The notes under the pieces were generated by a model. That model made no database searches and had not been told where the DNA came from. It saw only the letters and a list, made by a program, of their open reading frames with translations. Below are positions 8,710 to 17,178 of a DNA stretch of 64,000 nt, piece after piece. Numbering within the stretch: the first letter of the stretch is position 1; the number at the start of each line of letters is the position of its first letter. A program made the translations under genes and the position numbers. This stretch comes from Epibacterium ulvae (GTDB lineage Bacteria; Pseudomonadota; Alphaproteobacteria; Rhodobacterales; Rhodobacteraceae), in assembly GCF_900102795.1 (NCBI RefSeq), contig NZ_FMWG01000008.1:124001-188000 (forward strand), read 5' to 3'.

Positions 8710-11700
8710 GCACCCCCCTCCAAGGTTGCGAGGATTGAATTGCGGCGAGTCTGCCACAACCCTGCTGCCCGCAGCGCGGTAAATCGGTCGCGCATCGCCT
8801 GCAGGGCGGCAGGGTTTTCCTGCTCCAGAAAGTCAACCAGATCTGGCCGCCCAAGCGTGGCCTCGAAATAAAGATCAAAGAGATGCGCGGGCACGGCCTC
8901 TGCCAGATGCGCAAAGGCTGCCATATGATCAAGGGTGGCAGCGATTTCCGCGCCGCCCCGGAACCCATGGCGCATCATGGAAGAGGCCCAGTCGGGATTG
9001 GCCGCGCGCGCGCGGGTCACACGGGCAATCTCTTCACTTAGATCGCGCGCCTTGGGCTGATCGGGGCGTGTGGCATCCATATGATACAGCGCAGGTTTTG
9101 CGCGCCCCAATCGGGCCATGGCGGCTGCAAAGCCGGCCTCATGCGCGGCGTAATCGCTTGCGACCAGAAGATCTGTTTCAGGCAGGTCTTGCAGGTGTAC
9201 AAAACTGTCCGCAGTTTCCAGACGGGTTTCCAATGCTTCCCGCGCGAGAGTGATTTCCCCTTTTGCATCAATCGCGTGTGATGAGGCTGCCAGCCAGGCT
9301 TCGCCTGCAGCGCTTCGGGCTTCGGGCGTATAATCGTCCAGATGCGCGCCCATAGAGAGACCGTATTGACCCGGTTTGGGGCCAAAGACACGCGGTGTAG
9401 ATTGATTGTAAGGATTGTCGGCAGAGCTTTCGTCGCGCGTAGCCAAGGCGGCTGCGGCGGTTTCAAACATCTGGGCCAGGCCGGGAAAGACATCCCGGAA
9501 CAGGCCCGAGACCCGCAACGTGACATCAATACGCGGTCGGTTTAACAGGGCCAGAGGCAGGATTTCAAAGCCTGAAACACGTTCTGAGGCGTCATCCCAT
9601 TGTGGAGACAGGCCCGCGAGATGCAGGGCCATTGCAAATTCTTCCCCAGCGGTGCGCATGGTGGCAGATCCCCAAAGATCAATGACCAGCCCTTTGGGCC
9701 AGTCGCCATGGTCCTGAAGATGGCGGCGCAACAGCTCTTCCGCCAGTTTGACCCCTTGCGCATGCGCCGCGCGGGAAGGCACCGCCCGTGGATCGGTTGT
9801 AAAGAGGTTGCGCCCGGTGGGCATCACATCTGTGCGCCCCCGAAACGGGGATCCGGAGGGGCCGGGCGGCACAAGCTGCCCGTTCAGAGCCGCAATCAGG
9901 CCTGCCTGTTCCGCGGCACCGCAGCTGCCGGTGCCAAAGATATGCAGCCCGTCGCCATATTGGCTTTCCTTGATGTCGCAGACAAAGGCATCAATCCGGG
10001 TGATGGCTTCGGCAGGTGAGGTGTCAGCCGTCAGGCCCAGATCAGCTTCAACCCCGGTGCCCTGGGCTTCGGCGCGGATATCATCGATCAGGCGATCGCG
10101 GCGGGCTGGATCCAGTCCATCCGCCGTTGAATATTCATCCAGCAGACTTTCCAGTCGAGCCATGCCTTCGGGCAGTGCAGTTTGCGCCAGGGGGGGCGGC
10201 AAATGGCCAAGAGTTACCGCACCGATGCGCCGCTTTGCCTGCGCTGCTTCACCCGGATCATTGACAATAAAAGGATAGACCACAGGCAAAGCCCCGGTGA
10301 GCGCCTCGGGCCAGCAGGTTTCAGAGAGGGCGACTGATTTTCCTGGCAGCCATTCAAGCGTGCCATGAGCCCCGATATGGGTGAGGCAATCGACTTGTGC
10401 CTGTAGCCAGAGGTAAAAGGCCACATAGGCATGGCGCGGGGTGCGGTCGAGATCATGATAGTCGTCTACGCGGGTTTTCACCTCGCCCCGTTCGGGTTGC
10501 AGCGCAATCAGGGCTTTGCCGCTGCGGATGGCTTTGAAATGGAACGCCCCGTCGCGCAGATCCGGATCGTCTTGTGGCGCGCCCCAGGCCGCGGCAAGGC
10601 GCGTTTGCAGCGCCTCGGGCAGTTGCGCGAGCGCGTGTTGGTATTGCTCCAGCGGCAGGGCGCATGTTTCAGTGCCGAGGCGCTGGCCAAGATCAGATTG
10701 CGCAGCGACATCATACTTGTGATCTTTGAGCGTTTTGAGGATCTGTTCACAAGAGGCAAGGGCGTCCAGACCCACTGCATGGGCCAGATTGTGATCGCGG
10801 CCCGGATAGGTCGACAGTACCAGCGCCACGCGTTTTTCAGCGGCTGGAGTGGTGGCGAGTTGTAACCAGCCCTCGACGCGATCCAGAACCGCAGACACCC
10901 GAGCTGCATCGGCGCGATGTGCAAAGCGGGAATATTCAAGGTCAGGATCTTTTTTCCCCGGCGCTTTAAAGCTGACAACACCTGCAAAGAGACGTCCATC
11001 AACCTCGGGCAGGACCACATGCATTGCAAGGTCTGCAGGAGAGAGGCCGCGGTCGGCCTCGGCCCAATCCTTGCGTCGTGCGGTGGACAGCGCCACCTGG
11101 AAGACAGGGCAGCCGGTTGTGTTCAAAGGGGAGGCGCTGCCATCGGATCCTTGCGCGCTAAAGGCGGTTGCATTGATGATCGCTGCGGGCGCAAGCGCGG
11201 GGAGTGTGGTGCGAACCCACTCTGCGGCGGCGGGGGATTTCAGGCTGGTTGTGAACAGACCAAAGGCCGCATAGCCGCGCGCGCGCAATTCAGCGATCAG
11301 CGCGTCAATCGGGGCGGTATCGGCTGCGGTGAGGTAAGAGCGATAAAAACTGATCAGAACCAGAGGTTTGTCGCCCTTGCAAGGTGGATCAATGACGCCG
11401 TCGTCTGGGTCGTAAAACCCATATTCTGATATGGATTTAACGCCACGCACGGGGCCCGCATAAAGCCCTGCAGCAAGTGAGAACTGAGCCAGTGCGGCTT
11501 GTGCTGCGACAGCGCCGCCAGCGTCACACAGCGCCTGCAGACGTCGCAGCGTAGAGACAGGTAGGGTCGAAAGTTCATCCAGCCGGGGATCTTCGCGACC
11601 ATCGGCAGGCAGGATGGCAAGCGCAAGGCCTTTACGCCGCGCCAGATCCTGCAGTGTTGCCAGGCCATAAGGCCAATAGCTTTCCCCGCCAATCAGGCGC

Positions 11701-11951
11701 ACAAGAATGCCTTTTACGCCATCAAGGGTTTGTTCTGCGTAGACATCAACAGAAAGCGGGTGTTTCAGAGCCACCAAATTGGCAAGGCGCAGGCTGGGCA
11801 GGCGCGCACGCCCGCGCTGCCACCCGGCGGCAAACGCGCCGAGATCACTGTCGGAAAACGACAAGACCACAAGATCTGCAGGCGTTTGCCCCAAATCCTG
11901 TGGCGTGTCTGTCTGATCTAGACCGTGGCTTTCACGAAAGACGACGTGCAT
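8706..11951 (-). CDS. cobN: CobN, cobaltochelatase large subunit
   Basis: CobN is the large, magnesium-chelatase-H-like subunit that inserts cobalt into hydrogenobyrinic acid a,c-diamide together with CobS and CobT, which are not in this window. The 1081-residue protein shows DLGQTPADLVVLSFSDSDLG near the N-terminus, LTHIGAHGTLEWLPGKSVAL in the middle, DGLHIFGTGSCGAAEQAG and RHGFRGGAEIAATLDHMAAF near the C-terminus, all strongly conserved in CobN. It is shorter than the about 1250-residue Pseudomonas protein, apparently at the N-terminal end. GGAG lies about 8 bases before the ATG. Confidence 0.96.
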   Translation of the reverse strand: MHVVFRESHGLDQTDTPQDLGQTPADLVVLSFSDSDLGAFAAGWQRGRARLPSLRLANLVALKHPLSVDVYAEQTLDGVKGILVRLIGGESYWPYGLATLQDLARRKGLALAILPADGREDPRLDELSTLPVSTLRRLQALCDAGGAVAAQAALAQFSLAAGLYAGPVRGVKSISEYGFYDPDDGVIDPPCKGDKPLVLISFYRSYLTAADTAPIDALIAELRARGYAAFGLFTTSLKSPAAAEWVRTTLPALAPAAIINATAFSAQGSDGSASPLNTTGCPVFQVALSTARRKDWAEADRGLSPADLAMHVVLPEVDGRLFAGVVSFKAPGKKDPDLEYSRFAHRADAARVSAVLDRVEGWLQLATTPAAEKRVALVLSTYPGRDHNLAHAVGLDALASCEQILKTLKDHKYDVAAQSDLGQRLGTETCALPLEQYQHALAQLPEALQTRLAAAWGAPQDDPDLRDGAFHFKAIRSGKALIALQPERGEVKTRVDDYHDLDRTPRHAYVAFYLWLQAQVDCLTHIGAHGTLEWLPGKSVALSETCWPEALTGALPVVYPFIVNDPGEAAQAKRRIGAVTLGHLPPPLAQTALPEGMARLESLLDEYSTADGLDPARRDRLIDDIRAEAQGTGVEADLGLTADTSPAEAITRIDAFVCDIKESQYGDGLHIFGTGSCGAAEQAGLIAALNGQLVPPGPSGSPFRGRTDVMPTGRNLFTTDPRAVPSRAAHAQGVKLAEELLRRHLQDHGDWPKGLVIDLWGSATMRTAGEEFAMALHLAGLSPQWDDASERVSGFEILPLALLNRPRIDVTLRVSGLFRDVFPGLAQMFETAAAALATRDESSADNPYNQSTPRVFGPKPGQYGLSMGAHLDDYTPEARSAAGEAWLAASSHAIDAKGEITLAREALETRLETADSFVHLQDLPETDLLVASDYAAHEAGFAAAMARLGRAKPALYHMDATRPDQPKARDLSEEIARVTRARAANPDWASSMMRHGFRGGAEIAATLDHMAAFAHLAEAVPAHLFDLYFEATLGRPDLVDFLEQENPAALQAMRDRFTALRAAGLWQTRRNSILATLEGGA

Positions 11952-12033
11952 GGATCAGCTCCAATGCAGGCACCGCCGGGCTGTCAGGCCAGACGGAGGC
12001 ATGCGTGACAAAAGGGACGCGCCGGTGGGCATA

Positions 12034-13113
12034 TTACGCCCCCAGATCTGCGTGGATGCCTGCGGTATCAATATTGTCGTGTTCCGCAATCACAACCAGC
12101 TGCGTTTTGCGCGGCTGGCTGCCCCAAGGCTGATCATATTGCGCGCGCAGACGTTCGCCCACGGCCTGAACCAACATGCGCATCGGTTTGCCTTGAACCG
12201 CGATATAGCCTTTTACGCGCAGAATGTTTCGGCTGCGGGCCATGGCGATGATGCGATTTTGCAGGTCTTCGGGGTCGGCAACCTCTCCCATTTCAACCAC
12301 GATGCTTTCAAAATCATCATGGCTGTGATCGTGATGATGGTGGTGCTCGTGATCATGATCGTCGTCGTGGTGATGATGGTGATGTTCGTGGTGGCTGGGG
12401 CGCGCCTCAAGATCGTCTTCGGCGGCCGCTTCCAGACCAAGAATCACGCGCGGATCAATCACGCCTTCTGTCATCGGCAGAACGGGCAATTTACGCGGCG
12501 CTTCTTTTTCGATCACGGCACGGGCTGTTTCAACGCCGTCTCCGCCAGCAAGATCTGCTTTGGACAACAGGATGATATCCGCACATGAGATCTGATCTTT
12601 GAACAGTTCTGACAAAGGCGTTTCGTGATCAATCCCCTCGTCGGCGGCGCGCTGGGCCTCAACTGCATCAAGATCGGTGGCAAATTGTCCTTTGGCGACG
12701 GCTTCCGCGTCGGCCAGTGCAATCACCCCATCTACAGTGATGCGAGAGCGGATTGCAGGCCAGTCAAAGGCTTTGAGCAAAGGTTTCGGCAGGGCCAGAC
12801 CCGAAGTTTCGATAATGATGTGTTCAGGTGTCTCAGGCAGTGCCATCAGGCGTTCGATGGTGGGAATGAAATCATCGGCCACGGTGCAGCAGATACAGCC
12901 GTTGGCCAGCTCCATAATGTTTTCAGCTGGACAATTGTCATCTGAACAGGATTTCAGAATGTCACCATCTACACCGGCGGTGCCAAATTCATTGACTACC
13001 ACAGCCAGACGCTTGCCTTGTGGGTTTTGCATCAGATGGCGGATCAGCGTGGTTTTACCAGCGCCCAGAAACCCAGTGATGACAGTGACGGGAATTTTAT
13101 TCAATGCGGTCAT
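12034..13113 (-). CDS. cobW: CobW, zinc/cobalt-type GTPase metallochaperone
   Basis: This 359-residue COG0523 GTPase is predicted to help deliver cobalt in cobalamin synthesis. It shows Walker A GFLGAGKTT (residues 14-22), the metal-binding CICC motif (73-76) and a histidine/aspartate-rich linker in the last third (about residues 240-270) before the CobW C-terminal domain. The ATG at 13113 follows AGGAG at 8 bases and comes 5 bases after the stop of the DUF1636 gene; a GTG at 13122 would be the alternative. The histidine run is unusually long, suggesting metal storage or binding. Confidence 0.94.
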   Translation of the reverse strand: MTALNKIPVTVITGFLGAGKTTLIRHLMQNPQGKRLAVVVNEFGTAGVDGDILKSCSDDNCPAENIMELANGCICCTVADDFIPTIERLMALPETPEHIIIETSGLALPKPLLKAFDWPAIRSRITVDGVIALADAEAVAKGQFATDLDAVEAQRAADEGIDHETPLSELFKDQISCADIILLSKADLAGGDGVETARAVIEKEAPRKLPVLPMTEGVIDPRVILGLEAAAEDDLEARPSHHEHHHHHHDDDHDHEHHHHHDHSHDDFESIVVEMGEVADPEDLQNRIIAMARSRNILRVKGYIAVQGKPMRMLVQAVGERLRAQYDQPWGSQPRKTQLVVIAEHDNIDTAGIHADLGA

Positions 13114-13118
13114 GGGGA

Positions 13119-13511
13119 TCACTCCTGTTCCGGCAAGGCAAGGGGCGGGATGCGGGCAATGGATTGTTTGCGAAACACAACTGGGCGTTCGCGCCAGGGC
13201 ACAAGGCCATCGGTGGTTTTGGCATAAGCCGCAGCACCGGCCAGAATATCTGCCACGTGTTCAGCTGGATCAAGATCACCGTAAACATAAGAATAGCGAT
13301 CAGCCCCACCGCTGAGCACCATGGAGCAGCCCCGTGTGCAGGCCGAGAGGCATTCGACGCCGCGAATGGCAACGCCTTCGGGCAGGCCAGCCTCGGTGAG
13401 TGCGTCAAGCAGGATTGCGCCGGGACGGGGACCTTCCGGGTCCACATCTGCGCGGCGGCAGGTTGTACAGACGGTCAGCAAGACCTCTGCGGGTTTGGTT
13501 TCTTCAGCCAT
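13119..13511 (-). CDS. DUF1636 family metal-binding protein
   Basis: This 130-residue protein of unknown function matches the DUF1636 pattern, a thioredoxin-like ferredoxin fold. It has LLTVCTTCRRADVDPEGPRP near the N-terminus (CxxC) and VECLSACTRGCSMVLSG in the middle, giving further cysteines in the arrangement of a [2Fe-2S] or other metal site. The C-terminus contains the PWRERPVVFRKQSIARIPP tail. It is the first gene behind the cobalamin riboswitch and directly precedes cobW. A role in cobalt handling or a redox step of corrin synthesis is plausible but unproven. The ATG is preceded by AAGGAG at about 10 bases. Confidence 0.82.
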   Translation of the reverse strand: MAEETKPAEVLLTVCTTCRRADVDPEGPRPGAILLDALTEAGLPEGVAIRGVECLSACTRGCSMVLSGGADRYSYVYGDLDPAEHVADILAGAAAYAKTTDGLVPWRERPVVFRKQSIARIPPLALPEQE

Positions 13512-13516
13512 CTGGG

Positions 13517-13532
13517 CGCAACTCCTTTTGCG
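13517..13532 (-). promoter_or_regulatory. Small hairpin presenting the SD of the DUF1636-cobW operon
   Basis: On the minus strand CGCAA and TTGCG arms flank AAGGAG, the ribosome binding site of the first operon gene, in a six-base loop. The hairpin lies between the cobalamin riboswitch and the start codon. It may be part of the expression platform that controls ribosome access; this is an inference from position. Confidence 0.45.
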
Positions 13533-13620
13533 TCCGGCAGGTTGGGGATGGCCAGCACGAACGCCAGTCTGACGTTGCGTGACAGGTCGCGGAACACCCC
13601 GTCCGCCCGTTTACATCTGT

Positions 13621-13815
13621 GTTGGCAGGTCTCCCGGCTTGCGGATGTCAAAGCAGCTGCTTTGTGAACGACCAGCCTTCCCGGGGTTTGGCCCCCAGTG
13701 GCATTTGGTCGTCTCATCCGGTCACGGTCGCGGGGGCGGCTGTGCTTTTAAAGGCAGAGTTTTGAGTCTGCTTTTTGTCACATTCCCTCTTCGCCCAGGT
13801 TTCCCCGGGAACCAA
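13621..13815 (-). promoter_or_regulatory. Cobalamin (AdoCbl) riboswitch
   Basis: Read on the minus strand, the conserved blocks of the cobalamin aptamer appear in order: a paired GGTTCCCCGGGAAACC-like P1/P2 region near 13800, CAGCCGCCCCCGCGACCGTGA, GCCACTGG followed by GGGAAGGCTGGTCG, and finally the B12 box AAGCCGGGAGACCTGCC at about 13622-13640. It lies about 110 bases upstream of the DUF1636 start, so cobalamin should repress DUF1636, cobW and the genes behind them. No clear intrinsic terminator was seen between the aptamer and the gene, which suggests control at translation. Confidence 0.92.
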
Positions 13816-13880
13816 CAACAATCCCCTTGCGCCATAGGGGGCTTCCTTGTCAAGAGATGTGAAACCATGAGGAGATTGGC

Positions 13881-14516
13881 ATGAGTGAGAAATCTGAGGT
13901 GGACATTTCGGAAGAAGACGCGGCGCGCCATGCATCAAAGATGGCCAAGAAGAAAGCCGCCCGCGATCGAATGATGCAGAATAAAGATGGCGAAAAAGGC
14001 CTGATCATCATCCATACCGGGCCAGGGAAGGGGAAATCCTCTTCTGGGTTTGGTATGATCATGCGTTGTATCGCCCATGGGATGCCCTCCGCGGTGGTGC
14101 AGTTTATCAAAGGCGCCTGGGCCACTGGAGAGCGGACCCTGATCGAAGAAAACTTTGGTGATTTATGCCAGTTTTACGCGATGGGCGAGGGATTCACCTG
14201 GGAAACGCAGGACAAGGCGCGCGATATCGCGGCGGCGCGTAAAGGCTGGGAAAAGGCCAAAGAGATGATCCTGGATGAGCGCAACACGATGGTGCTTTTG
14301 GACGAGATCAATATTGCGCTGCGCTATGAATATCTGGATCTGGATGAGGTGCTGGAGTTTCTGGTGGAGCAGAAACCGGCAATGACCCATGTGGTTTTGA
14401 CAGGGCGCAATGCCAAGGAAGAATTGATTGAGATCGCTGATCTTGTGACCAATATGGAGCAGATCAAACATCCTTTCCGCGCAGGTATCAAAGCACAGAA
14501 AGGGGTCGAATTCTGA
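13881..14516 (+). CDS. cobO: CobO, cob(I)yrinic acid a,c-diamide adenosyltransferase
   Basis: CobO adenosylates the cobalt of cob(I)yrinic acid a,c-diamide with ATP. The 211-residue protein has a charged N-terminal arm (residues 1-39), P-loop TGPGKGKSSSG (46-56), VVQFIKGAWATGER, VLLDEINIALRYEYLDLDEV (Walker B-like) and HVVLTGRNAKEELIEIADLV, matching the CobA/CobO/BtuR family. GAGGAG precedes the ATG at 6-7 bases. The gene is divergent from the riboswitch-led operon; its own promoter would lie just upstream of the aptamer, so it is not obviously under the riboswitch. Confidence 0.96.
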   Translation: MSEKSEVDISEEDAARHASKMAKKKAARDRMMQNKDGEKGLIIIHTGPGKGKSSSGFGMIMRCIAHGMPSAVVQFIKGAWATGERTLIEENFGDLCQFYAMGEGFTWETQDKARDIAAARKGWEKAKEMILDERNTMVLLDEINIALRYEYLDLDEVLEFLVEQKPAMTHVVLTGRNAKEELIEIADLVTNMEQIKHPFRAGIKAQKGVEF

Positions 14517-14584
14517 GCTGACGTTTGGAGCAAAGCTGATTGCTTCGGCTAGAGGTTTTGCGCTTTGCTTCGCAAATCGCCGGG

Positions 14585-14619
14585 GGGCGGTGGCGCTGCC
14601 TTCGGCAGCGCCACCGCCC
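14585..14619. repeat. 16-bp GC-rich perfect inverted repeat downstream of cobO
   Basis: Arms at 14585-14600 and 14604-14619 are perfectly complementary around a 3-base loop and rich in GGGCGGTGGCGC-type sequence. It has no T-tract on either strand. It sits in the 184-base gap between convergent cobO and glpD, and resembles the GC-rich palindromes seen in cobB and after the aldo/keto reductase gene, all of which start near a run of six or seven G. Confidence 0.75.
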
Positions 14620-14665
14620 GGCCCAACGCTTTTGAGGGAGGCCGATTTTAAATCGGGGTCACGGA

Positions 14666-14694
14666 AAAGGGGCGGGAGCCGCCCCTTTACTCTT
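14666..14694. terminator. Bidirectional terminator between cobO and glpD
   Basis: The stem AAAGGGGCGG (14666-14675) pairs with CCGCCCCTTT (14679-14688) around GAG. Read to the left it is followed by TTTT and serves glpD, whose stop is at 14701. Read to the right it is followed by ACTCTTTT and can stop cobO transcripts. Confidence 0.75.
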
Positions 14695-14700
14695 TTGCCT

Positions 14701-16278
14701 TTATGAGTTTGGCAGTGCGACTTTTTCTTTGATGTAGGTCTCAACTGCGGACCGTTCAGATTCGTCCAAGCGCAGACCTAATTTTGTGCGGCGCCACAGG
14801 AAGTCTTCGCCTGAGCGCACCCACTCGCGTGCAATTGCCCAGTCCAGTTCCCGCGCTGTTAGCGTTGCTCCAAAAGCCTGACCGAGGTCTTCGGCCTGAG
14901 TTGCGTCGCCCAGAACCTCCCAGGCTTCGGTGCCATAGGCGCGGATCATGCGGCGGGTCGCATAAGGGTCCAGGAAGGGGTAATCCATCGCAAGCTTATC
15001 TTGCAGCACCTTTACGTCTTCAACTGGGAAATCCCCACCGGGAAGTGCGACGCCTGCGGTCCAGGCGCCGCTGACGCCGGGGAGGGCTGCGCCGATTTTC
15101 ACAAGCGCCGCTTCGGCCAGTTTGCGATAGGTGGTGATTTTGCCGCCAAACACATTCAGAAGTGGGGCCGCTTTTGTATCGAGTGACAAGACATATTCGC
15201 GTGTCGCCGCTGTGGCAGAGCTGGCGCCATCATCATACAGTGGGCGCACGCCAGAGTAACTCCAGACCACCTGATCTTTGGCGATGGGTTTTTCAAAATA
15301 TTGCGACGCAAAGGCCAAGAGGTAATCGCGTTCTTCATCCGTGCATTCAGGTTTGGTCTGCGGATCTGTGTGATCTGCGTCCGTGGTCCCGATTAGGGTG
15401 AAATCTTCTTCATACGGAATGGCAAAAATAATCCGACCATCGGTGCCTTGGAAGAAATAGCAGCGATCATGATCATAAAGCTTGGGCACAACCAGATGGC
15501 TGCCACGCACAAGGCGCACGTTTTCTTTGCTGTTTTGGCCAAGTTTCTGATGCAAAACATCTGCAACCCAAGGGCCGCCCGCATTGACCAGCAGTTTTGC
15601 GCGTCGCTCCAGCGTCTCACCGGTTGTGGTGTCTTCCAAGCGAATAATCCAGTGATCGTCGGTGCGTTCGGCACCGATGACTTTGGTGCGCGTCATAATC
15701 TCCGCACCGCGGGCCTGTGCGTCACGGGCATTCATCATCACAAGGCGGGCATCTTCGACCCAGCAATCGGAATATTCAAAAGCGGTTTTGAACTTATCCT
15801 TGATTGGCTGGCCCAGCGGGCTGGTGGTCAGATCAATTTTGGTGGTGCCGGGCAAGATGCCGCGTTTGCCAAGCGTGTCATACAGAAACAGCCCCAGACG
15901 GATCAGCCACGCGGGGCGGCGGCCTTTCATCCATGGCATGATTTTGGTCAACAGACGGGAGGTTGGTGTCTCGCTGTCAAAGCGCATGTCTTTATGAAAC
16001 GGCAGCACAAACCGCATCGGCCATGAGATGTGGGGCATCGCTTTCAGCAAAACTTCACGTTCGATCAGGGCCTCCTGAACCAGACGGAACTCAAAGAATT
16101 CCAGATAGCGCAACCCACCGTGGAACAGTTTGGTTGCTGCTGATGAGGTGGCAGAGGCAAGGTCGTTCATTTCAGCCAGTGATACGCTCAGGCCCCGACC
16201 TGCCGCATCACGCGCAATGCCGCAGCCGTTGATGCCGCCGCCAATGATAAAGAGATCTGTGATCTTTTGATCTGTCAT
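14701..16278 (-). CDS. glpD: GlpD, FAD-dependent glycerol-3-phosphate dehydrogenase
   Basis: GlpD oxidises glycerol-3-phosphate to dihydroxyacetone phosphate at the membrane and passes electrons to quinone. The 525-residue protein has the FAD-binding FIIGGGINGCGIARDAAGRG start, LVNAGGPWVADVL, a GTTDADHTDP segment and YSGVRPLYDDGASSATAATR, followed by the GlpD C-terminal domain. It starts 4 bases after glpR and forms a two-gene operon with it. No glycerol kinase or facilitator is adjacent. Regulation is probably by GlpR with glycerol-3-phosphate as inducer. Confidence 0.96.
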   Translation of the reverse strand: MTDQKITDLFIIGGGINGCGIARDAAGRGLSVSLAEMNDLASATSSAATKLFHGGLRYLEFFEFRLVQEALIEREVLLKAMPHISWPMRFVLPFHKDMRFDSETPTSRLLTKIMPWMKGRRPAWLIRLGLFLYDTLGKRGILPGTTKIDLTTSPLGQPIKDKFKTAFEYSDCWVEDARLVMMNARDAQARGAEIMTRTKVIGAERTDDHWIIRLEDTTTGETLERRAKLLVNAGGPWVADVLHQKLGQNSKENVRLVRGSHLVVPKLYDHDRCYFFQGTDGRIIFAIPYEEDFTLIGTTDADHTDPQTKPECTDEERDYLLAFASQYFEKPIAKDQVVWSYSGVRPLYDDGASSATAATREYVLSLDTKAAPLLNVFGGKITTYRKLAEAALVKIGAALPGVSGAWTAGVALPGGDFPVEDVKVLQDKLAMDYPFLDPYATRRMIRAYGTEAWEVLGDATQAEDLGQAFGATLTARELDWAIAREWVRSGEDFLWRRTKLGLRLDESERSAVETYIKEKVALPNS

Positions 16279-16282
16279 GAGG

Positions 16283-17068
16283 TCAACTTTCGGTTTCTGA
16301 GGGTGTTTCCTCAGTTGTTAGAATTCGGGTAGCAGCCGCTGTTGCGGCTTTTAGGAAAGAGGCAGGCGGGGCGCGGTCTGTGATCATCACGTCCAGATCC
16401 GAGACATCGCAGATGCGAACCGGGGCTGCGTGGTCAAATTTGCTTCCGTCACAGACCAGCACTTTGGTGCGCGCGTTTTGCAAAATTGCCCGTGCAACAG
16501 AGACCTCGCGGGCGTCGTGGTCCATGATTGCGCCGTCCGCATCCATGGCAGAGGCGCCTATGATGGCAAAATCAACCTTGTATCGGTTGATGAATTCAAC
16601 CGCGTCTTCCCCCACAATCGCGCCGTCGCTTTGACGGATTGTGCCGCCCATCAAAACCAGCTCTTTTGCGGGGCCACCCATCATGAGATTGATAATATTG
16701 ATGTTATTGGACAGCACGGTTAGGTCGCGATGATTGGACAGCGCGCGTGCAACCTGTTCTGTTGATGTGCCGATATTCAGCGTCAAAGAGCAATTGTCGG
16801 GGATCAGATCCGCTGCGAGGGTCGCCATGGCCTGTTTGCCATCGGCATTCAGGCGTCTCCGGTCCGCATAGTCGCGGCTTGCGCCTGCGCTGATACGCAC
16901 GGCCCCCCCGTGCACCCGTGAAAGCGCGCCACGCGAAGATAGATCTCTGAGATCGGTGCGAATGGTTTGCAACGACACAGCAAAGCGCTGGGAAAGGTCA
17001 TCAACCTCGACCCGATCAAATTGTTCCAGCAGTTGAAGAATTTCGTTTTGCCGCTCAAGAGCATCCAT
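16283..17068 (-). CDS. glpR: GlpR-like DeoR family transcriptional regulator
   Basis: This 261-residue protein has a DeoR-type winged helix at residues 1-55 (ILQLLEQFDRVEVDDLSQRF, then QTIRTDLRDLSSRGALSRVH with the GGAV turn) and a sugar-phosphate isomerase-like sensor domain containing LTLNIGTSTEQVARAL and VLVCDGSKFDHAAPV. The coupling to glpD 4 bases downstream points to control of glycerol-3-phosphate use. The start at 17068 gives the normal family N-terminus (MDALERQNEILQLL). Confidence 0.92.
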   Translation of the reverse strand: MDALERQNEILQLLEQFDRVEVDDLSQRFAVSLQTIRTDLRDLSSRGALSRVHGGAVRISAGASRDYADRRRLNADGKQAMATLAADLIPDNCSLTLNIGTSTEQVARALSNHRDLTVLSNNINIINLMMGGPAKELVLMGGTIRQSDGAIVGEDAVEFINRYKVDFAIIGASAMDADGAIMDHDAREVSVARAILQNARTKVLVCDGSKFDHAAPVRICDVSDLDVMITDRAPPASFLKAATAAATRILTTEETPSETES

Positions 17069-17178
17069 TTGCTTTCCTTTCGCTTGCGATTGGGTAGCAA
17101 ATTAGAATAACGGAGTCACGCTTAATTTTCGAAATGCTTTCGAATTGGCTGCGTTTGGGTTTTGCTTGGATGTATGCC

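Noticed and set aside
13475-13717. Minus-strand 80-residue open frame upstream of the DUF1636 gene
   Set aside because: It overlaps the cobalamin riboswitch aptamer and runs through the SD region in another frame; the codons mirror RNA structure rather than a protein, and no family pattern is visible.
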